From Anoplopoma fimbria (taxonomy: Eukaryota > Chordata > Actinopteri > Perciformes > Anoplopomatidae): a stretch of 64,000 nucleotides of DNA. The translations under genes and the position numbers were made by a program. How positions within the stretch are numbered: the stretch's first letter is position 1; every line of letters starts with the position of its first letter. The notes below the pieces were generated by a model. The model searched no databases. It had not been told where the DNA came from and saw only the letters and a list, made by a program, of their open reading frames with translations. The DNA is taken from positions 14,026,744-14,090,743 of the forward strand of contig NC_072456.1 of assembly GCF_027596085.1 (NCBI RefSeq). Reading direction: 5' to 3'. This document shows, one piece after another, positions 1 to 12,504 of the stretch.

Positions 1-3000
1 ACCAAAGAAGCCCCCCCACTTATAGTGATTTTCTCTGACTTGTTTCAGTGCCTCTGCAGGTTCTTGTGGCGTCTCCTGTTCCACAACCTGACAAACCTCC
101 TCAATGTCAACCAGGACCGGTTCTGCCTGACGGACACAGAAAAAAACGTCACACTGCACCTCAAACACATTCACTGCAGGGTGGCACCCAACGAACACAG
201 CACAGAAATGATGTGTAGTACTGTGTGTCGGCACCAGGTTGGCTGTCTTGATGTAGAAGAGGCTGTAGGTGTCTTGGTGTTGGTAAACGTAGGCCAGAGC
301 TCTGGGGTCGGACTCATCTTTGGTCAAAGAGCTGATCCTGCTCCTGTCGTGGTCATGAAGTATAGCCTGAAAAACAAATTAAAAAGAGAATCTGAGGTTT
401 TAGTTTTGTTACAACGTATCAAACCACTGTGTCAACATTCAGCAACAAAAAAGCTGATTACAATTACTGGAAGAAAAAAAGAGAAATTAAGACGATTATA
501 ACCATAAAATGCAACCAGATTTAAGTTGTTTTGTCTGGTTTCTGATCTCAAACGGTTTCTGCTTCTCTAGCTCTTGTATGCAATTTTTCTAGATCTTGTT
601 TCAATATCATTAATTGTTAATTTTTGGGCTTAAAACTAAAAGAGGGAAAATCAATTTTACAGAATTTAGCTTGTTGAATGTGAAAGGTATATAAAGAATT
701 GTTGAATTACAGGCAAACTTTTGTGATGTTTGTTATCACCACAAAAATTTGACCCAAAATAATGAGCAGAAGTGGAACCGAAACGTAAATCATCTGTGAA
801 CACCCACTTCCACATAATGTGCAGTATCCACTTCACATAGGAAGCACACTTCCTCATTTCATTAACCACCCCTTCTCAAATGTTTCACAGATTATTATTG
901 GAAGAACTATGTCAACTGTATGCTTTCAGGGAGGAAAATGGAGATATTTATAAAATATCTTCATGGACTAAACTAGACTCATTAGAAAATTCATTTCAGA
1001 TGTAAAGATATTAAGTTTTGCCTCCAGGAGAAAACCTGATAATTGACTTGTGAAAATGATTCAAATGTTACAAAATGTTATCTTGAACGCATTTTGTTTT
1101 TTCAACTGGAACACCTCAATGGTTGTTGTGGTTGCGCACAAGATTAACCATCAACCTGAGTTTCTAAAGGACAACAAAATGAGGAAAGAGAGATTTGGAG
1201 TGTAACTCACCCCGGTCCTTTCATCGACCATTTTCAGTCCGCTGGAGGAAACTTTCAACCAGACTCTCTGCTTGTGTTTCCCCTGTCTCCTTGCTGCTGC
1301 CTCAAAGCCCTGACACAGATGAGGTATTAAAACAAAGTTTGAGTGGTAGGAGCAAAGTCAGAAGAGCTGAGGTTAGAGTGTGGTGGGTCAGAGCAGACAC
1401 ATCTAAAAGTGAAATAAATGTTTATACTGATGATATTAAAGCCACTATGTGTAGATTTTTTTTCTAACTAGCTGTTTTCCCTCTCTGAATATTAATTGTC
1501 TGATTATAGCTTTTAACTTGTAACTGTAATGCTGAACTGTTCAATGTTTGGTGGTTAGTGTTTTTTTTTTTTTTTTTACATGATCACTGGGGGGAGCAAA
1601 GACATCAGAATATCAAAAGCTGTTTTTCTTCAACACTAATTCCCATCCAGTTCTCTCCAAGAATATTTTAGCCCCTGTGGCCTGTTTTTTTAAAAGCTGT
1701 TGTGTACGGGTGGACGTAAATCCCGCTGGATTGTGCAAAGTCCCCTGAGATTGGAGGGCCTGAAGCCACTGAAAAGTCAGGGGTGAGCAGGATGTCAGAT
1801 ATATCAAAATCCTTCTTCTGAACCGCAGGATTTTTCCCACAACTCCTTTTTCATCCAAGGAACCCAGTTTATTTGCAAAGTACCTGTTGCTGAGAAGTTT
1901 TCAATGAGCCTGAAACTAACAGGTCTTTAATGTCTTTCAACAAAGTTATCAGAATGATTTTAAATATAAAATTAAAATACTTGTTTTGTACCATTATCCA
2001 TGCCACTGACCACAACGTCCATCATTCGACTCCCTGGGGACCTTTGTTTTATCAAATACAGGCAAAAAGCCAAAATAATAATAAACAAATATCTCAACAA
2101 CTATGGATTAAGATAAAATGTTGTACAGAAGTTGATGGTCCCCAGAGGATGAACCACTTTTCCTGTAGCGCCGCCATGGGGTTGACAGTTTTGGGTTTTA
2201 GTGAAATATCTCAACAACTATCAGATGGGTTGCTGCTGGGCATTTTTGTACAAAAAGTGTCCCCCTCAGGTTGAATTTGATAACCCTCTGACTTTTCATC
2301 TTCAAGCAACCGATTCCCACTCCCAACACGTCAAATATTGCAGCTTGGTAAGTGATCCTCGGCGTCTGACATCAACACATATTAGCGTGTGTATGTGATG
2401 CACACGTCCGGGGCATTACAGTGAGAGCAACTGACGTAGTATAGAGAGCGAGATAGTTCACCCAGAAGAGGTGGATGGGTCAAACAAACACATAACTTTT
2501 GTCCAGGAGACTGCTGTTCATGTCTGAAGTGGATTAGTTGCCTAAAGATGACCATCTGTGAAGATGGAAGTTTATTTTGAAAATTGACTATGCATCTCAC
2601 AAGCTTATGCTGACACAGCATCACTGAGACCTGCAGAACTGACAGTAGATGGGTACATAGAGTAACCGTAGACTGTATGGAATATGGATGTAGTCTCTGT
2701 TTCGTCACACATAGGTGTCTGAGAAGTCTTTGTGAAGTTCAAACTGAGTGGCCTTCAAGAGTCGCCATCTTGACAGTGACGAAAGCCTGAGGTGTCATAG
2801 TTTGAGATTAGGAGCAATGAACAACTTTGTGATTTGACACATTGAAGTGAGATTTAGCAGCATCATAACTTTGATTTGTCCAATACTTTGGTTTATGACC
2901 AAACTCCTGCCAAACTAACGACATCCCTTCATCCTCAGCGGTACTTTCTGCTAACGGCTAATAAACGGATAGTCTTAGCGTTGACTATAAACTTGATAGT

Positions 3001-6000
3001 TACTGGATTAAAACTACTTTTAGGATGCGAGTAAAGGGGAAAAGCACCTTGGACATAAACATTGATGTTGAAATAGAGGATAATTTATCTCCAGAAGGAT
3101 TTTATTCAAGAAATTTCTGAAAAAGACTCTTAACCTTTTTCTTTTTATCTCACTGGTCATATGATATCAGACTTGTAATGTTTATCTTTCATCTTCTCTC
3201 CTGATGAAATGACTGCAGTTGTGGAGGACGAGAGGATCGTCTCACAGGTCGCCCAGCTTTAATTAAGAGCAGACAGATGGTTAGTTTGTTTTGGCTTTGG
3301 TGGACCGACTGACTACCTTGAGCTTCATCATAGAGTCCCAGCACATCTTCTCTCCCTGGGCGTCCGGTACCGGGTCAACGCCGATCAGCTTGGCTTTGTA
3401 GCGAACCCCGTCTCCATGGAAACGGGAGGTGGCGTCACTGGGTGCTCTGGGTGCTCCTGGGAAATATGAAGAGGTGAGACAGAATGTCAAACTATGAGGA
3501 TAAATCTGTCTCAAAGGGTGGAAATGAAATGTCTGTGTTTATTAGTGGTACTAAATTATGTTTTAATTTTGTTTGTTTGTCATAATCTGATTAAAGTAAA
3601 TGTGTATTTGTGTTTTTATCATGTTTGCACGTCTTATACTCTAATGTCTCCGTGTTTTTATAAAGTCTAGCACTTGTGTTTTCGGGTGTACATATTTGTG
3701 TGTGTGTGTTTGTAAATGGATAATCAGTTCAAGTATGTTAGTGTTATAATGTTCTCAATGTGTGTGGGGCGGAAACTGCTGAGTGAGCTTCTGATGCTTG
3801 GTCAATGTTTCATCCCCGTCATTTATTGATTATAGAAATGTCGGTATGTGTTGCTGTAACAAAGGTCAGCTCTTCAAAGGCCTGTAAACACAGTTTACAG
3901 ACTTTTAGTTACAGTTAAGTTAAATGATCAGCACATTTCACAGTCCAATAAAAAGTAAGTCAGTGACCTGAGCTGGTGATTGTCAAAAGCCAAATAAACT
4001 CTAAAATGAACAAAAATAGTTCCTTTGAAGACAGTTAACTTATATTTTCACGGCAACATTAACACACTATATTATGCCCACTTGTTACTGCGGTGTGGGT
4101 GTGAAGTTTCTGATGTGAGTGGGATATAAATATTCTGCTGACAGTGTTCAACTTTAATAGTGCGTCTCCTGTGAGAGATGACAACGAATGACAAATCTTG
4201 TTATATTGAGGAGCTCTGGAGAGGACTTACTGAAGAGTCGGAAAAAATAGGCAGAATAAAAGGTTTGATATCTCACTGCATATGTCCAAAGTCAACATTT
4301 GGTTACAAAAATCAATCTATTGTCAAATCTACATTTTGATTTGATAGTTAATTATTAAAAAATAATAAATAAAAATATATTTTTAGACTCAAACATATTG
4401 ATAACTGCATTTTGTACCTATAAATGAACACAACTAGCTTACTTCCATACCTATGCAACAATTTATCTCCTTACTCGAAGCCTACAAACGAACCAAAGTA
4501 CTGAAAGAATACAGCATCGGATTTCAGAAGTTTTATAATCCTTAAATTCATCATAGAAGTTTGACTCCTGCAGGTTTACTGCCGTTTTTATAGGCACAGA
4601 ACTGGGATATAGTCTTACCCAAAGTAATCATATTCTCATAAAACCATCATTGTGGCTAAACGTTAATGTGTCTGAGAAGTGTTTAAAGCAGATTGAGTAA
4701 GATTTACATTTCTGAGACTTACAGTGACACGAGGAAACTTTATAGACAAACCAGCAAATGTTTGCAAATAAAAATACCTGAAAAGATGGATAAATATTTA
4801 TCCGGTTTCACATGACGTTGGAAACCTGTTAAAGGATTTCCAGTAAGACTCCACTGTATAACTCAACAGTGTGTTTCCCAAACAACTGGAACAGCTGGAC
4901 ACCCTGCAGTAATGCATGAAGGAGAAACAAGGAAGAAGAACAAAACAAGTCTGACCTAAAAAAAACAAAAAACACTCCCGTTTCCCATCAGATATTAACA
5001 AAGTCACAGATCAGGGGACATACTGTAATGTAGACTGTATTGTCAGTTATACAGTGAACCGCTTCATTTACATTTGTCATGTGTGTGGGTCATTTCTTCT
5101 CACAAAGCCGTTTCCCTGAACAAATACAATAATAAAAGAGTAAATCCTCCTGATCTTTATAACACTCGACATTAGAAGGTGATTATTTATATTAATTAAA
5201 GGTGTACTTCAGTGATTTTGTATTAAACTATCATAAAGTTGGTGGATTCAAAAGAAGGGTCAAAAACAAAGAAGCAGATGCATCCCGGCTACTGTGAGTA
5301 ATCAGACATCAGAAAGTTTGCTTTGTTTTCTCTCTAAAACCACTGGTAGTATTTCTTTAAATTTTAGGCGATCTTCTGAAATGTTGCAAAAAAAGAGGAA
5401 AATGCACATTTAACGTGTTTGCATCAGCTGGTTTGGAGCGAATAACTCGGATACAGTGTAGTTTGATCATATGTTGATGCTGAAGGCTTGTATGGCTGTA
5501 ATCCACCAGTAAACAGAGTAGAAGAAGTAGTAGAGGTTGCGAACCGTAAACAAATTGGCTTGTCCATTTTACCATATCAAACTCATCTAGAAGAACATAA
5601 TGGCAGGAGGTTTTCAGGAGAGAAAGTTTTAATTGTTCTTTCATGTCATCTTGGCCACGTCATGTTGACCTGAGAATATCCGTGAAGACACCGACAGCAG
5701 AAACAGTGGATCACTCATGTGAGTAAATGTTCTCTACGTCAGAATTTATTTGGTTAAATGAGTTTCCACAATCCATTTAGTGGATCAACTTTTTTAGGAC
5801 AAAGGCAAAGACCACCTCAAGCGAGCATAATACCTTTTTTTTTCGGAAGTTTCATCAATTTCCTTTCTGTTTCCAACAGCTTCTCTGCCAAACTTCAAAA
5901 TGCATATAAAAATGTAAATGGAAACACAGCTATTGTTAATCTCTAGTATGAAGCAAGCTCCCAAAACAGTAGATTCTACATTTCTTTTTTGTTTGCTACC

Positions 6001-6828
6001 TTTGGGTTTGGCTTCATTTTGGAAGGAACTCTTCGTACAAAAAATATAAATCAAGTCAGCAGGTCACCTTAAGTCAATTTAACACTTTCTAAAATTGTTG
6101 TGAAAACCTAATAGATTACTTCTAGAGGGAGTTGTTATTGAGAGCAAATAGCTGCCCTGCAACTGTTTTGTGTCTCTAGTGATGTTTTACACTTTGATTT
6201 CAAATCTCGTCATGTATTTTCCACTATTTAGGTATAGCCACACGCAGATACAATACATTTTGATAATGTTGTAACTACTAAAGTCGAAATGAATTAAAGA
6301 TTAGCCTGCCCAACCATGTCTGTCAATTCAGCAGATTTTGTTCATATCACCAGTTACAGCTTCTGTCAAAAAGGCAGAACTCTTAGCTTCATTTTTGTCT
6401 GAGAACCAAAGCCGACAAGCAACAGCAGCTAAACACTTGTACCTCTTGTGCTGGAGGAAAGCCAGGTCCTGACAGAAATTTGGCCCGGTGCATGACAACT
6501 CACAGCCGTTTGCTCTGTCTCCATCATGATGAGGTCTGGTTGGAAATTAAAGGCTGGGGCGTTGCAGAATGCACTGAGAACAATGTTACTGTAACTTGTT
6601 TGCAGCAAGAGAGCATTCCTCCTTGGTCTGGGCGCTTGAGAAAAAGACAGCAGCGTTGTTGTAGAGAAAATCAAAGAATATCAGACATTTAAAACTGTCC
6701 AACTGCAATGAAAAAAAACATGTTTTTATTTTCTAGAAAGAGAGAAGAAACAGGTTGATCCACCTCACCTGCTGGTTGTCTGTCTCTGCTTTGACCCCGC
6801 TTCTTGGCTCGACTCACAGCCAAAACTT
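1..6828 (-). CDS. Disabled-2-like PTB adaptor, partial (5 exons, runs off left edge)
   Basis: Clathrin/endocytic adaptor family whose PTB domain binds NPxY tails of lipoprotein and related receptors. Exons on the minus strand are 6769-6828, 3317-3456, 1211-1309, 235-366 and 126 down to position 1 or beyond; each is bounded by AG and GT and the phases join without a stop. The joined product reads AKKRGQ in the basic leader, then GDGVRYKAKLIG, DSMMKLK, KHKQRVWLK, MVDERTG, DPRALAYVY, FYIKTANL and AEPVLVDIEE, matching the DAB1/DAB2 PTB block in order. GDGVRYKAKLIG and the QGKHKQR stretch are closer to DAB2 as I recall it. The second half of the domain is more diverged. The start codon and first exon were not found: 6769-6828 begins in mid-codon after a weak acceptor. 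The last reading frame is still open at position 1. The clathrin/AP2-binding C-terminal half lies outside the window. Family assignment is strong; dab1 versus dab2 orthology is inferred. Confidence 0.85.
127..234 (-). other. 108-nt stop-free intron within the dab2-like PTB exons
   Basis: This segment separates KTANL from AEPVLVD at the position where DAB genes have an intron. It starts GTGCCG (weak donor) and ends in a T-rich tract followed by GTCAG (good acceptor). Its length is 36 codons and it has no stop in frame, so unspliced RNA stays open. I infer it is an intron because the family aligns without it, but retention would make a longer PTB domain. See findings. Confidence 0.65.
2015..3010. 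repeat. Degenerate teleost dispersed repeat fragments in dab2-like intron
   Basis: The phrase AAATATCTCAACAACTAT occurs at about 2089 and again at about 2203, around text about a parameter-like block (ACAGAAGTTGATGGTCCCC, then AGAGGATGAA). A later piece at about 2870-2960 carries CCAATACTTTGGTTTATGACC and AAACTAACGACAT. Both belong to a very common teleost repeat recognisable by these phrases; related text is present at 14.93-15.17, 20.04-20.27 and 26.93-27.24 kb. No ORF of interest. Boundaries are approximate. Confidence 0.6.
3457..6768 (-). other. Long intron of the dab2-like gene, no other gene seen
   Basis: Between the basic-leader exon and the GDGVRYKAKLIG exon. All open frames here are short and lack family resemblance. 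About 5200-5350 resembles a stretch at 55.79-55.93 kb (TTCAGTGATTT versus TTCAGCGATTT, followed by similar text), so it is probably another dispersed repeat. Confidence 0.5.
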
Positions 6829-7125
6829 CTCAGAGTCAAAGTTCAGGCTGCAGATTCACTGGTGATATATTAACATCCGCTGGGAGTCCCGAAGACATGG
6901 GAACTCTTGGATGAGGCCATAAATGCTCTAATAGGGAATATGCCCAGTACATGGTGCTGTCCCTCTTTGGGGATGAAAGTGATTTGGGTGGAATTTTCTA
7001 AAAATAACCGTTGAACTGAAATAATGCGCTTGATGATGAAGTAATGTAATCTCTCTCGTGCACCACTTTAAGGATTGTTTTTTCTCAAAATGTAGTATTT
7101 TATACTTCATTATTCATGTATCAAT

Positions 7126-8702
7126 TACAATGCCTATAAAAAGTATTCACCCCCTTGGAAGTTTCACCCTTTTGTTGCTTTTATACATGAAATCATAGTC
7201 AATATAATTTGGCTTTTTTGACAAGAATTTGCAAAAAAAAAAAAACCCTCTTTAATATCAAAGTGAAAACAGATTTTTACAAAATAATGTCAATGAATTA
7301 AAAATATATAAGGTAAAGTAAATGATTGCATAAATATTCACCCTCTTCAGGTCAGTATTTAGTAGATGCACCTTTGGCTGCAATCACAGCACTGAGTCTG
7401 TGTGGATATGTCTCAATCAGGCTGGCACATCTGGACACTGAAATTTTTCACCATTCTTCCTTGCAAAACAGCTCAAGCTGTGTCAGGTTGCTCGGGGATT
7501 GGGCGTGAACAGCCCTTTTCAAGTCCAGCCACAAATTCCCCGATTGGATTGAGATCTGGGCTTTGACTTGGCCACTCCAGAACATTCTTTTGCTGTTTGT
7601 TTTGGGTCGTTGTCTTGCTGGAAAATAAATATTCTCCCAAGTTGTAATTCTCTTGCAGACTGAGTCAGATTATCCTCCAGGATTTGGCGATATTTTTCTG
7701 CATTCATGTTCCCCTCTACCTTTACAAGCCTTCCAGGGCCTGCTGCTGAGAAGCATCCCCAGAGCATGATGCTGCCACCACCATGCTTTACGGTGGAGAT
7801 GGCGCGTTTGTGGTGATGTGCAGTGTTTGGTGTTCGCCAAACATAGCGTCTAGTCTGATGGCCAAAAAGCTCAATTTTTGTCTCAGACCAAAGAACCTTC
7901 TTCCAATTGACCTTGGAGTCTCCCACATGCCTTTGGGCGAATTCCAGGTGAGATTTCATACGAGCTTTTTTCAACAGTGGCTTTCTCTTTGCCACTCTCC
8001 CATACAGCTTCGACTGGTGAAGAACCCGGGCAACAGTTCTTGTATGTACAGTCTCTCCCATCTGAGCCACTGAAGCTTTTAACTCCTTCAGAGTGGTCGT
8101 AGGTGTCTTGGTGGCCTCCCTCACCAGTCTTCTTCTTGCCCGGTCACTCAGTTTTTGAGGACGGCCAGCTCTAGGCAGATTTAAACAAGTGCCATACTCC
8201 TTCCATTTCATTATGATGGATTTAACTGAACTCTGTGGGATGTCCAGTGAGTTGAAAATCTTTTTGTAGCCATCTCCTGACTTGTACTTTTCAATGATCT
8301 TTTCTCTGAGTTGCTTGGAGTGTTCTTTTGTCTTCATGTTGCAATTGTAGCAGGAATACTGATGAACCAGAGACTGGACCTCCCAGACACAGGTGTTTTT
8401 ATACTACAATCGCTTGACACACATCAACTGCACTCAGGTGATCTCCATTTCACTAATTGTGACACTGAATTAGGTCAGTCACTTTAAAGGGGGTGAATAT
8501 TTATTCAAAAACTTATTTTACACTATATGTTTAATTAATTGACATTAGTTTGTAAAAATCTGTTTTCAATTTGACATGAAAGAAGCTTTTTTTTGCAAAT
8601 TCTTGTCAAAAAAGCCAAATCATATTGACCATGATTTCATGTATAAAAGCAACAAAAGGGGAAAACATCCAAGGGGGGTGAATACTTTTTATAGGCATTG
8701 TA
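7126..8702 (-). mobile_element. Tc1/mariner-like DNA transposon with long IR/DR-type ends
   Basis: The outer ends are TACAATGCCTATAAAAAGTA at 7126 and its reverse complement ending at 8702, each with a terminal TA as expected for the TA target of Tc1 elements. The inverted repeats run for about 210 bp: left and right share the outer TATTCACCCC block, the TTTTGTTGCTTTTATACATG block, the TTGGCTTTTTTGACAAGAAT block and an inner ATAAATATTCACCC block. The repeated TATTCACCC near both the outer and inner edge of each arm gives the direct-repeat-in-inverted-repeat layout known from Sleeping Beauty-type elements. It sits upstream of the known dab2-like exons and holds the decayed transposase below. 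Confidence 0.9.
7330..8337 (-). pseudogene. Tc1-like transposase, inactivated
   Basis: Starts at ATG 8337. The open part encodes 272 aa with a helix-turn-helix region (LREKIIEKYKSG, then the GRPQKLSDR linker) followed by the DDE catalytic core. Three defects are visible. The first catalytic motif, normally WSDE in this family, reads LWSETKIE, so the aspartate is missing. The second motif, QQDNDPK, is present. After that the frame shifts: the conserved SPDLNPI block lies in another frame, and a further shift follows within it, so the third acidic residue is not reached in one frame. The remaining C-terminus (LIETYPHRL, VIAAKG) can be followed in yet another frame to about 7330. Such a protein should not be catalytically active. 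Confidence 0.9.
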
Positions 8703-10265
8703 TATATGCCTTTTCACAAAGTAACTGTGAGGTTGTACTTATATTAAGCGCAGCGGGGTATGCTAATGTCAGCATGTTCATAACAACAATTGTAAGATGC
8801 TTTTTAGAAGTTAAAGTCAAAGTTAGGAGAATTTTACAATGGTCACCACCTCAGTATAGAGTGTTAGCATTTGCCAAATGCCCGCGTAGTAAATGCTCTC
8901 TTTAGTCAAACTCCACACCACCAGATTTTAACGCATGTTTTCTATTAAGTAATGTAAGCCAAAACTAAGATAATCTTGATGACATCATAGGACATCATTA
9001 TGGTTATTTTCTGAGACTTGACAAATCTCCCCCAGAGTCACAGAGGACATTGTACAGCTGTTTTCACAGGCTGAGTGGTACTCCTCGAGGATGAGTAAAC
9101 TGAACATCAAATATAAAATCTCTGCTCCCCCAAAGCACCACTGACTGTTCAGCCTCTGAGGAATGTCTGCGTGTGCGTCATTTTGAGTAGGAAATCTAGA
9201 TAGACCACAGTGTGTGTCAATTTTTTCAGGCATTCAGAACCTCAGATACACAATGACTGGACACATTTTTATAAAATAAAATTGAGAACACTGAATTAAA
9301 TTTGGTACTTTCCTCCAATCATGTTAAAGTTAAAATTCAAAATTTTGCGGAATGTTGTTTTTACACTTCGGTTTTTGTACAGATAAAAAAAATAATAAAA
9401 TGAAACATGTTAATTAGTGAGCTTAAGAGATGCTAGAGGGCCTATTTTTTATTCAGTCTAGCGGTTTCCAGTCTTTGTGCTAAACTAAGCTATTCAGCTG
9501 CTGGCTTTACCTTCATATTTTAAGTATAGCTATATTAGTTGTGTCGATCTTCTCATCTAACTCTTTGCAAGAAAATAAATAATTGTATTACCAAAAAAGT
9601 GTTCCTTTAAGCGACTGGTCTGAATACTTGAAATACTGAGAGTGGCTGATTTGTTGAGAAAAGTCTCAGTCATGATACTGTCTCTCTTTCTCTTCATCAG
9701 GCCTTCCACTTTAGAGGGTTGGAAATGCAAACCATGCACTTTCTCATATAAATATTTATGACCCCGATCACTTGTGACATATTTAGGTTAGCAAAGAAGC
9801 TTCTCTACATGAAGAAACATTTTCTCAGGAAGCGAAGCTAATTTGTTGAACAACAGAAACAGGAAGAGTCTAATTGGGCAGATTAGGTACGGCTTTCCCC
9901 AAAATCTCCTCTAAATGAGATAGATAATTTTAAAGACAAAATTATATTCAAACCCAACTATTCAGGTCAGTTGGCAGAGACTTTAGTAACCTGAGGACAT
10001 AAAATATTAGATTAAATCCACTTTGAAACACAACCAAAGACAGTAAAAGGTCACATGGATTACTGTCATAACAGCACTGAGGGGGTTTCAGAACAATTGT
10101 GGGATAACAGTTACACACAGATTTCCCAACAGTGACAATGAAGAAGTCAGAAGATATTCTTTAACCCAAAAACCCTTTTACCACAAAGTTCTGAATCATT
10201 AAAACAACATTCTAACCTAAGATCAAAAAAGGAGGTCTTATATCCCCACAGCCAGGAATAAAATT
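8703..10265. other. Intergenic, no gene seen; dispersed repeat fragments
   Basis: No supported coding sequence. About 8745-8790 has a GGTATGCTAATGTCAGCATG phrase of a common teleost repeat. About 9450-9610 matches another generic fish repeat recognisable from the run CCAGTCTTTGTGCTAAACTA, the ATCTTCTCATCTAACTCT phrase and the terminal GTTCCTTTAA. Confidence 0.5.
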
Positions 10266-12317
10266 GTTTTTGAAGCCTTTATTTCGCAGGAAGCAGAAGC
10301 AGAGTTGCAGTCTTTCACACTTCTCTGCGCTTCCTTGGAGCAGTTACCCACCCACAACCCTATAGAGACTGTGTCTGTCCCACGGCCACTTCAATTATTT
10401 AAAGTCAACAGAAGAGGAGTTATACAAAATAACTTAATAAAAGTTAAGGCAACCAATGCAACAGTGCATCAAAACAGGACAATTAAATGTGGACTCTTAA
10501 ATATTAGATCTCTGTACTTGTAAATGATTTAATATCAGATAATCATATTGATTTATTTTGTCTTACTGAAACCTGGCTTTGTCATGAAGTGTACGTTAGC
10601 CTTAATGAATCAACTCCTCCAGGTTATATTAATACTCATATTCCTCGAGGCACAGGCCGAGGAGGTGGAGTAGCAGCTATCTTTGACTCAAGCCTATTAA
10701 TAAACCCTGAACCTAAATTAAATTACAACTCATTTGAAAGCCTTGTTCTTAGTCTTTCAAACCCGAGCGGGAAAGCATTAAAGTCAATTTTATTTGTTAT
10801 AGTGTACCGTGCACCAGGTGCGTATTCTGAATTCCTATCTGAGTTTTTATCAAGTTTAGTCCTCAAAACAGATAAAGTTATTATTGTAGGGGATTTTAAT
10901 ATTCATGTGGATGTGTATAATGATAGCCTTAGTACTGCGTTTAGTTCATTATTAGATTCTATTGGCTTCTGTCAGTGTGTACATAAACCGACTCACTGTT
11001 TTAACCATACCCTCGACCTTGTTCTGGTTTATGGTATTGAAATAGAAAATGTAATTGTCTCTCAACAGAACTCTCTTTTATCGGACCATTATCTAATAAC
11101 CTTTGAATTTTTTCTACCAGAGTGTACGCCATTAGGCAAAAGTTTCTACACTAGATGTCTATCTGATAATGCTGTAGCTAAATTTAAAGAAGCGATTTCT
11201 TCAGGGTTTTATTCAGTACCATTGCTCAATATAACAGAGGACTCCTACGCTAACTTTAGTCCGTCTCAGATTGACCATCTTGTTGATAGTGCTGCATGCT
11301 CACTGCGAATGACACTAGACTCTATAGCTCCTCTAAAAAAGAAGCTAATAAAAGAAAGGAGGTTTGCTCCATGGTATTCTCCTCAAACCCGCGCATTAAA
11401 GCAAATATCGCGAAGACTTGAAAGGATATGGCGTTCCACCAATGTGGATGAAGCGCGGTTAGTCTGGCGAGACAGTCTTAAAATATATAAGAAGGCACTC
11501 CGTAATGCTAGAGCAGCCTATTATTCAGCATTAATAGAGAACAATAAGAACAACCCTAGGGTTCTCTTCAGCACTGTAGCCAGGCTGACAGAGAGTCACA
11601 GCTCTGTTGAGCCGTGTATTCCTATAAACCTCAGTAGTAGTGACTTCGTGAACTTCTTTAATGATAAGATTCTAACTATTAGAGAAAAAATGTATAATCT
11701 ACTGCCCTCAACCAGTACCGATCGATCCACAGCTGTAGAACCTGAAATATATTTAGATGGCTTTTCGCCCATCGACCTTCAACAATTGACTTCAACTATT
11801 TCTAAGTCTAAACCTTCCACCTGTCTCTTAGACCCGATTCCGACTAGGCTGCTTAAGGAAGTTTTACCTTTAATTAGCAATTCTTTATTAGAAATGATCA
11901 ATCTGTCTTTACTAACGGGCCATGTACCACAGGCCTTCAAACTAGCTGTAATTAAACCTCTTCTTAAGAAACCTACTCTTGATCCAGAGGTGTTGGCTAA
12001 CTATAGACCTATATCCAACCTTCCGTTCCTCTCTAAGATCCTTGAGAAAGCAGTAGCAAATCAGCTGTGTGACTTTATGCATAACAATAGTTTATTTGAG
12101 GATTTTCAGTCAGGATTTAGAGTGAATCATAGCACAGAGACGGCACTGGTGAAAATGACCAATGACCTTCTAATAGCTTCAGACAAAGGACTTGTCTCTG
12201 TACTTGTATTGCTAGACCTTAGTGCTGCATTTGATACCATTGATCATCAAATCCTATTACAGAGATTGGAGCATCTAATAGGCATTAAAGGAACCGCACT
12301 TAGCTGGTTTAAGTCGT
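10266..12317 (+). mobile_element. L2-clade-like non-LTR retrotransposon, 3' part missing
   Basis: An endonuclease/reverse transcriptase ORF2. The frame opens at about 10305, shifts once near 10516 (stop after RSLYL, then the VNDLIS block in the next frame) and stays open from 10589 into the RT domain. Apurinic-type endonuclease motifs are visible: [21 protein letters not shown] and SDHYLI. RT motifs follow: [29 protein letters not shown] and [13 protein letters not shown]. The frame ends abruptly after SWFKSY, before the catalytic FADD-type motif, where a different LINE in the opposite orientation begins with its (TTA)n tail. I could not find the remaining RT beyond 14.25 kb. Clade is inferred from the overall protein pattern; CR1/Rex1-like is the alternative. 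Confidence 0.85.
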
Positions 12318-12473
12318 ATTTATTATTATTATTATTGTTATTATTATTATTATATTCCTTTATTGATCCCCATGGGGGAAATTTGAGTGTTGCAGCAGCT
12401 CAACTACACAGACACAGACAATAAATACACATACTATACAACAAAATAAAGATAGAACAAAAATAAAAATAAA

Positions 12474-12504
<31 letters not shown>

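Noticed and set aside
6500..6540. Minus-strand ATG-ATG-GAG-ACA exon-like piece (MMETEQTA) followed by GTGAGT
   Set aside because: It resembles the DAB N-terminus but lies downstream of the basic-leader exon at 6769-6828 in transcription order, and its phase does not join the next exon.
7783..8073. Plus-strand 96-aa frame
   Set aside because: Antisense of the Tc1-like transposase.
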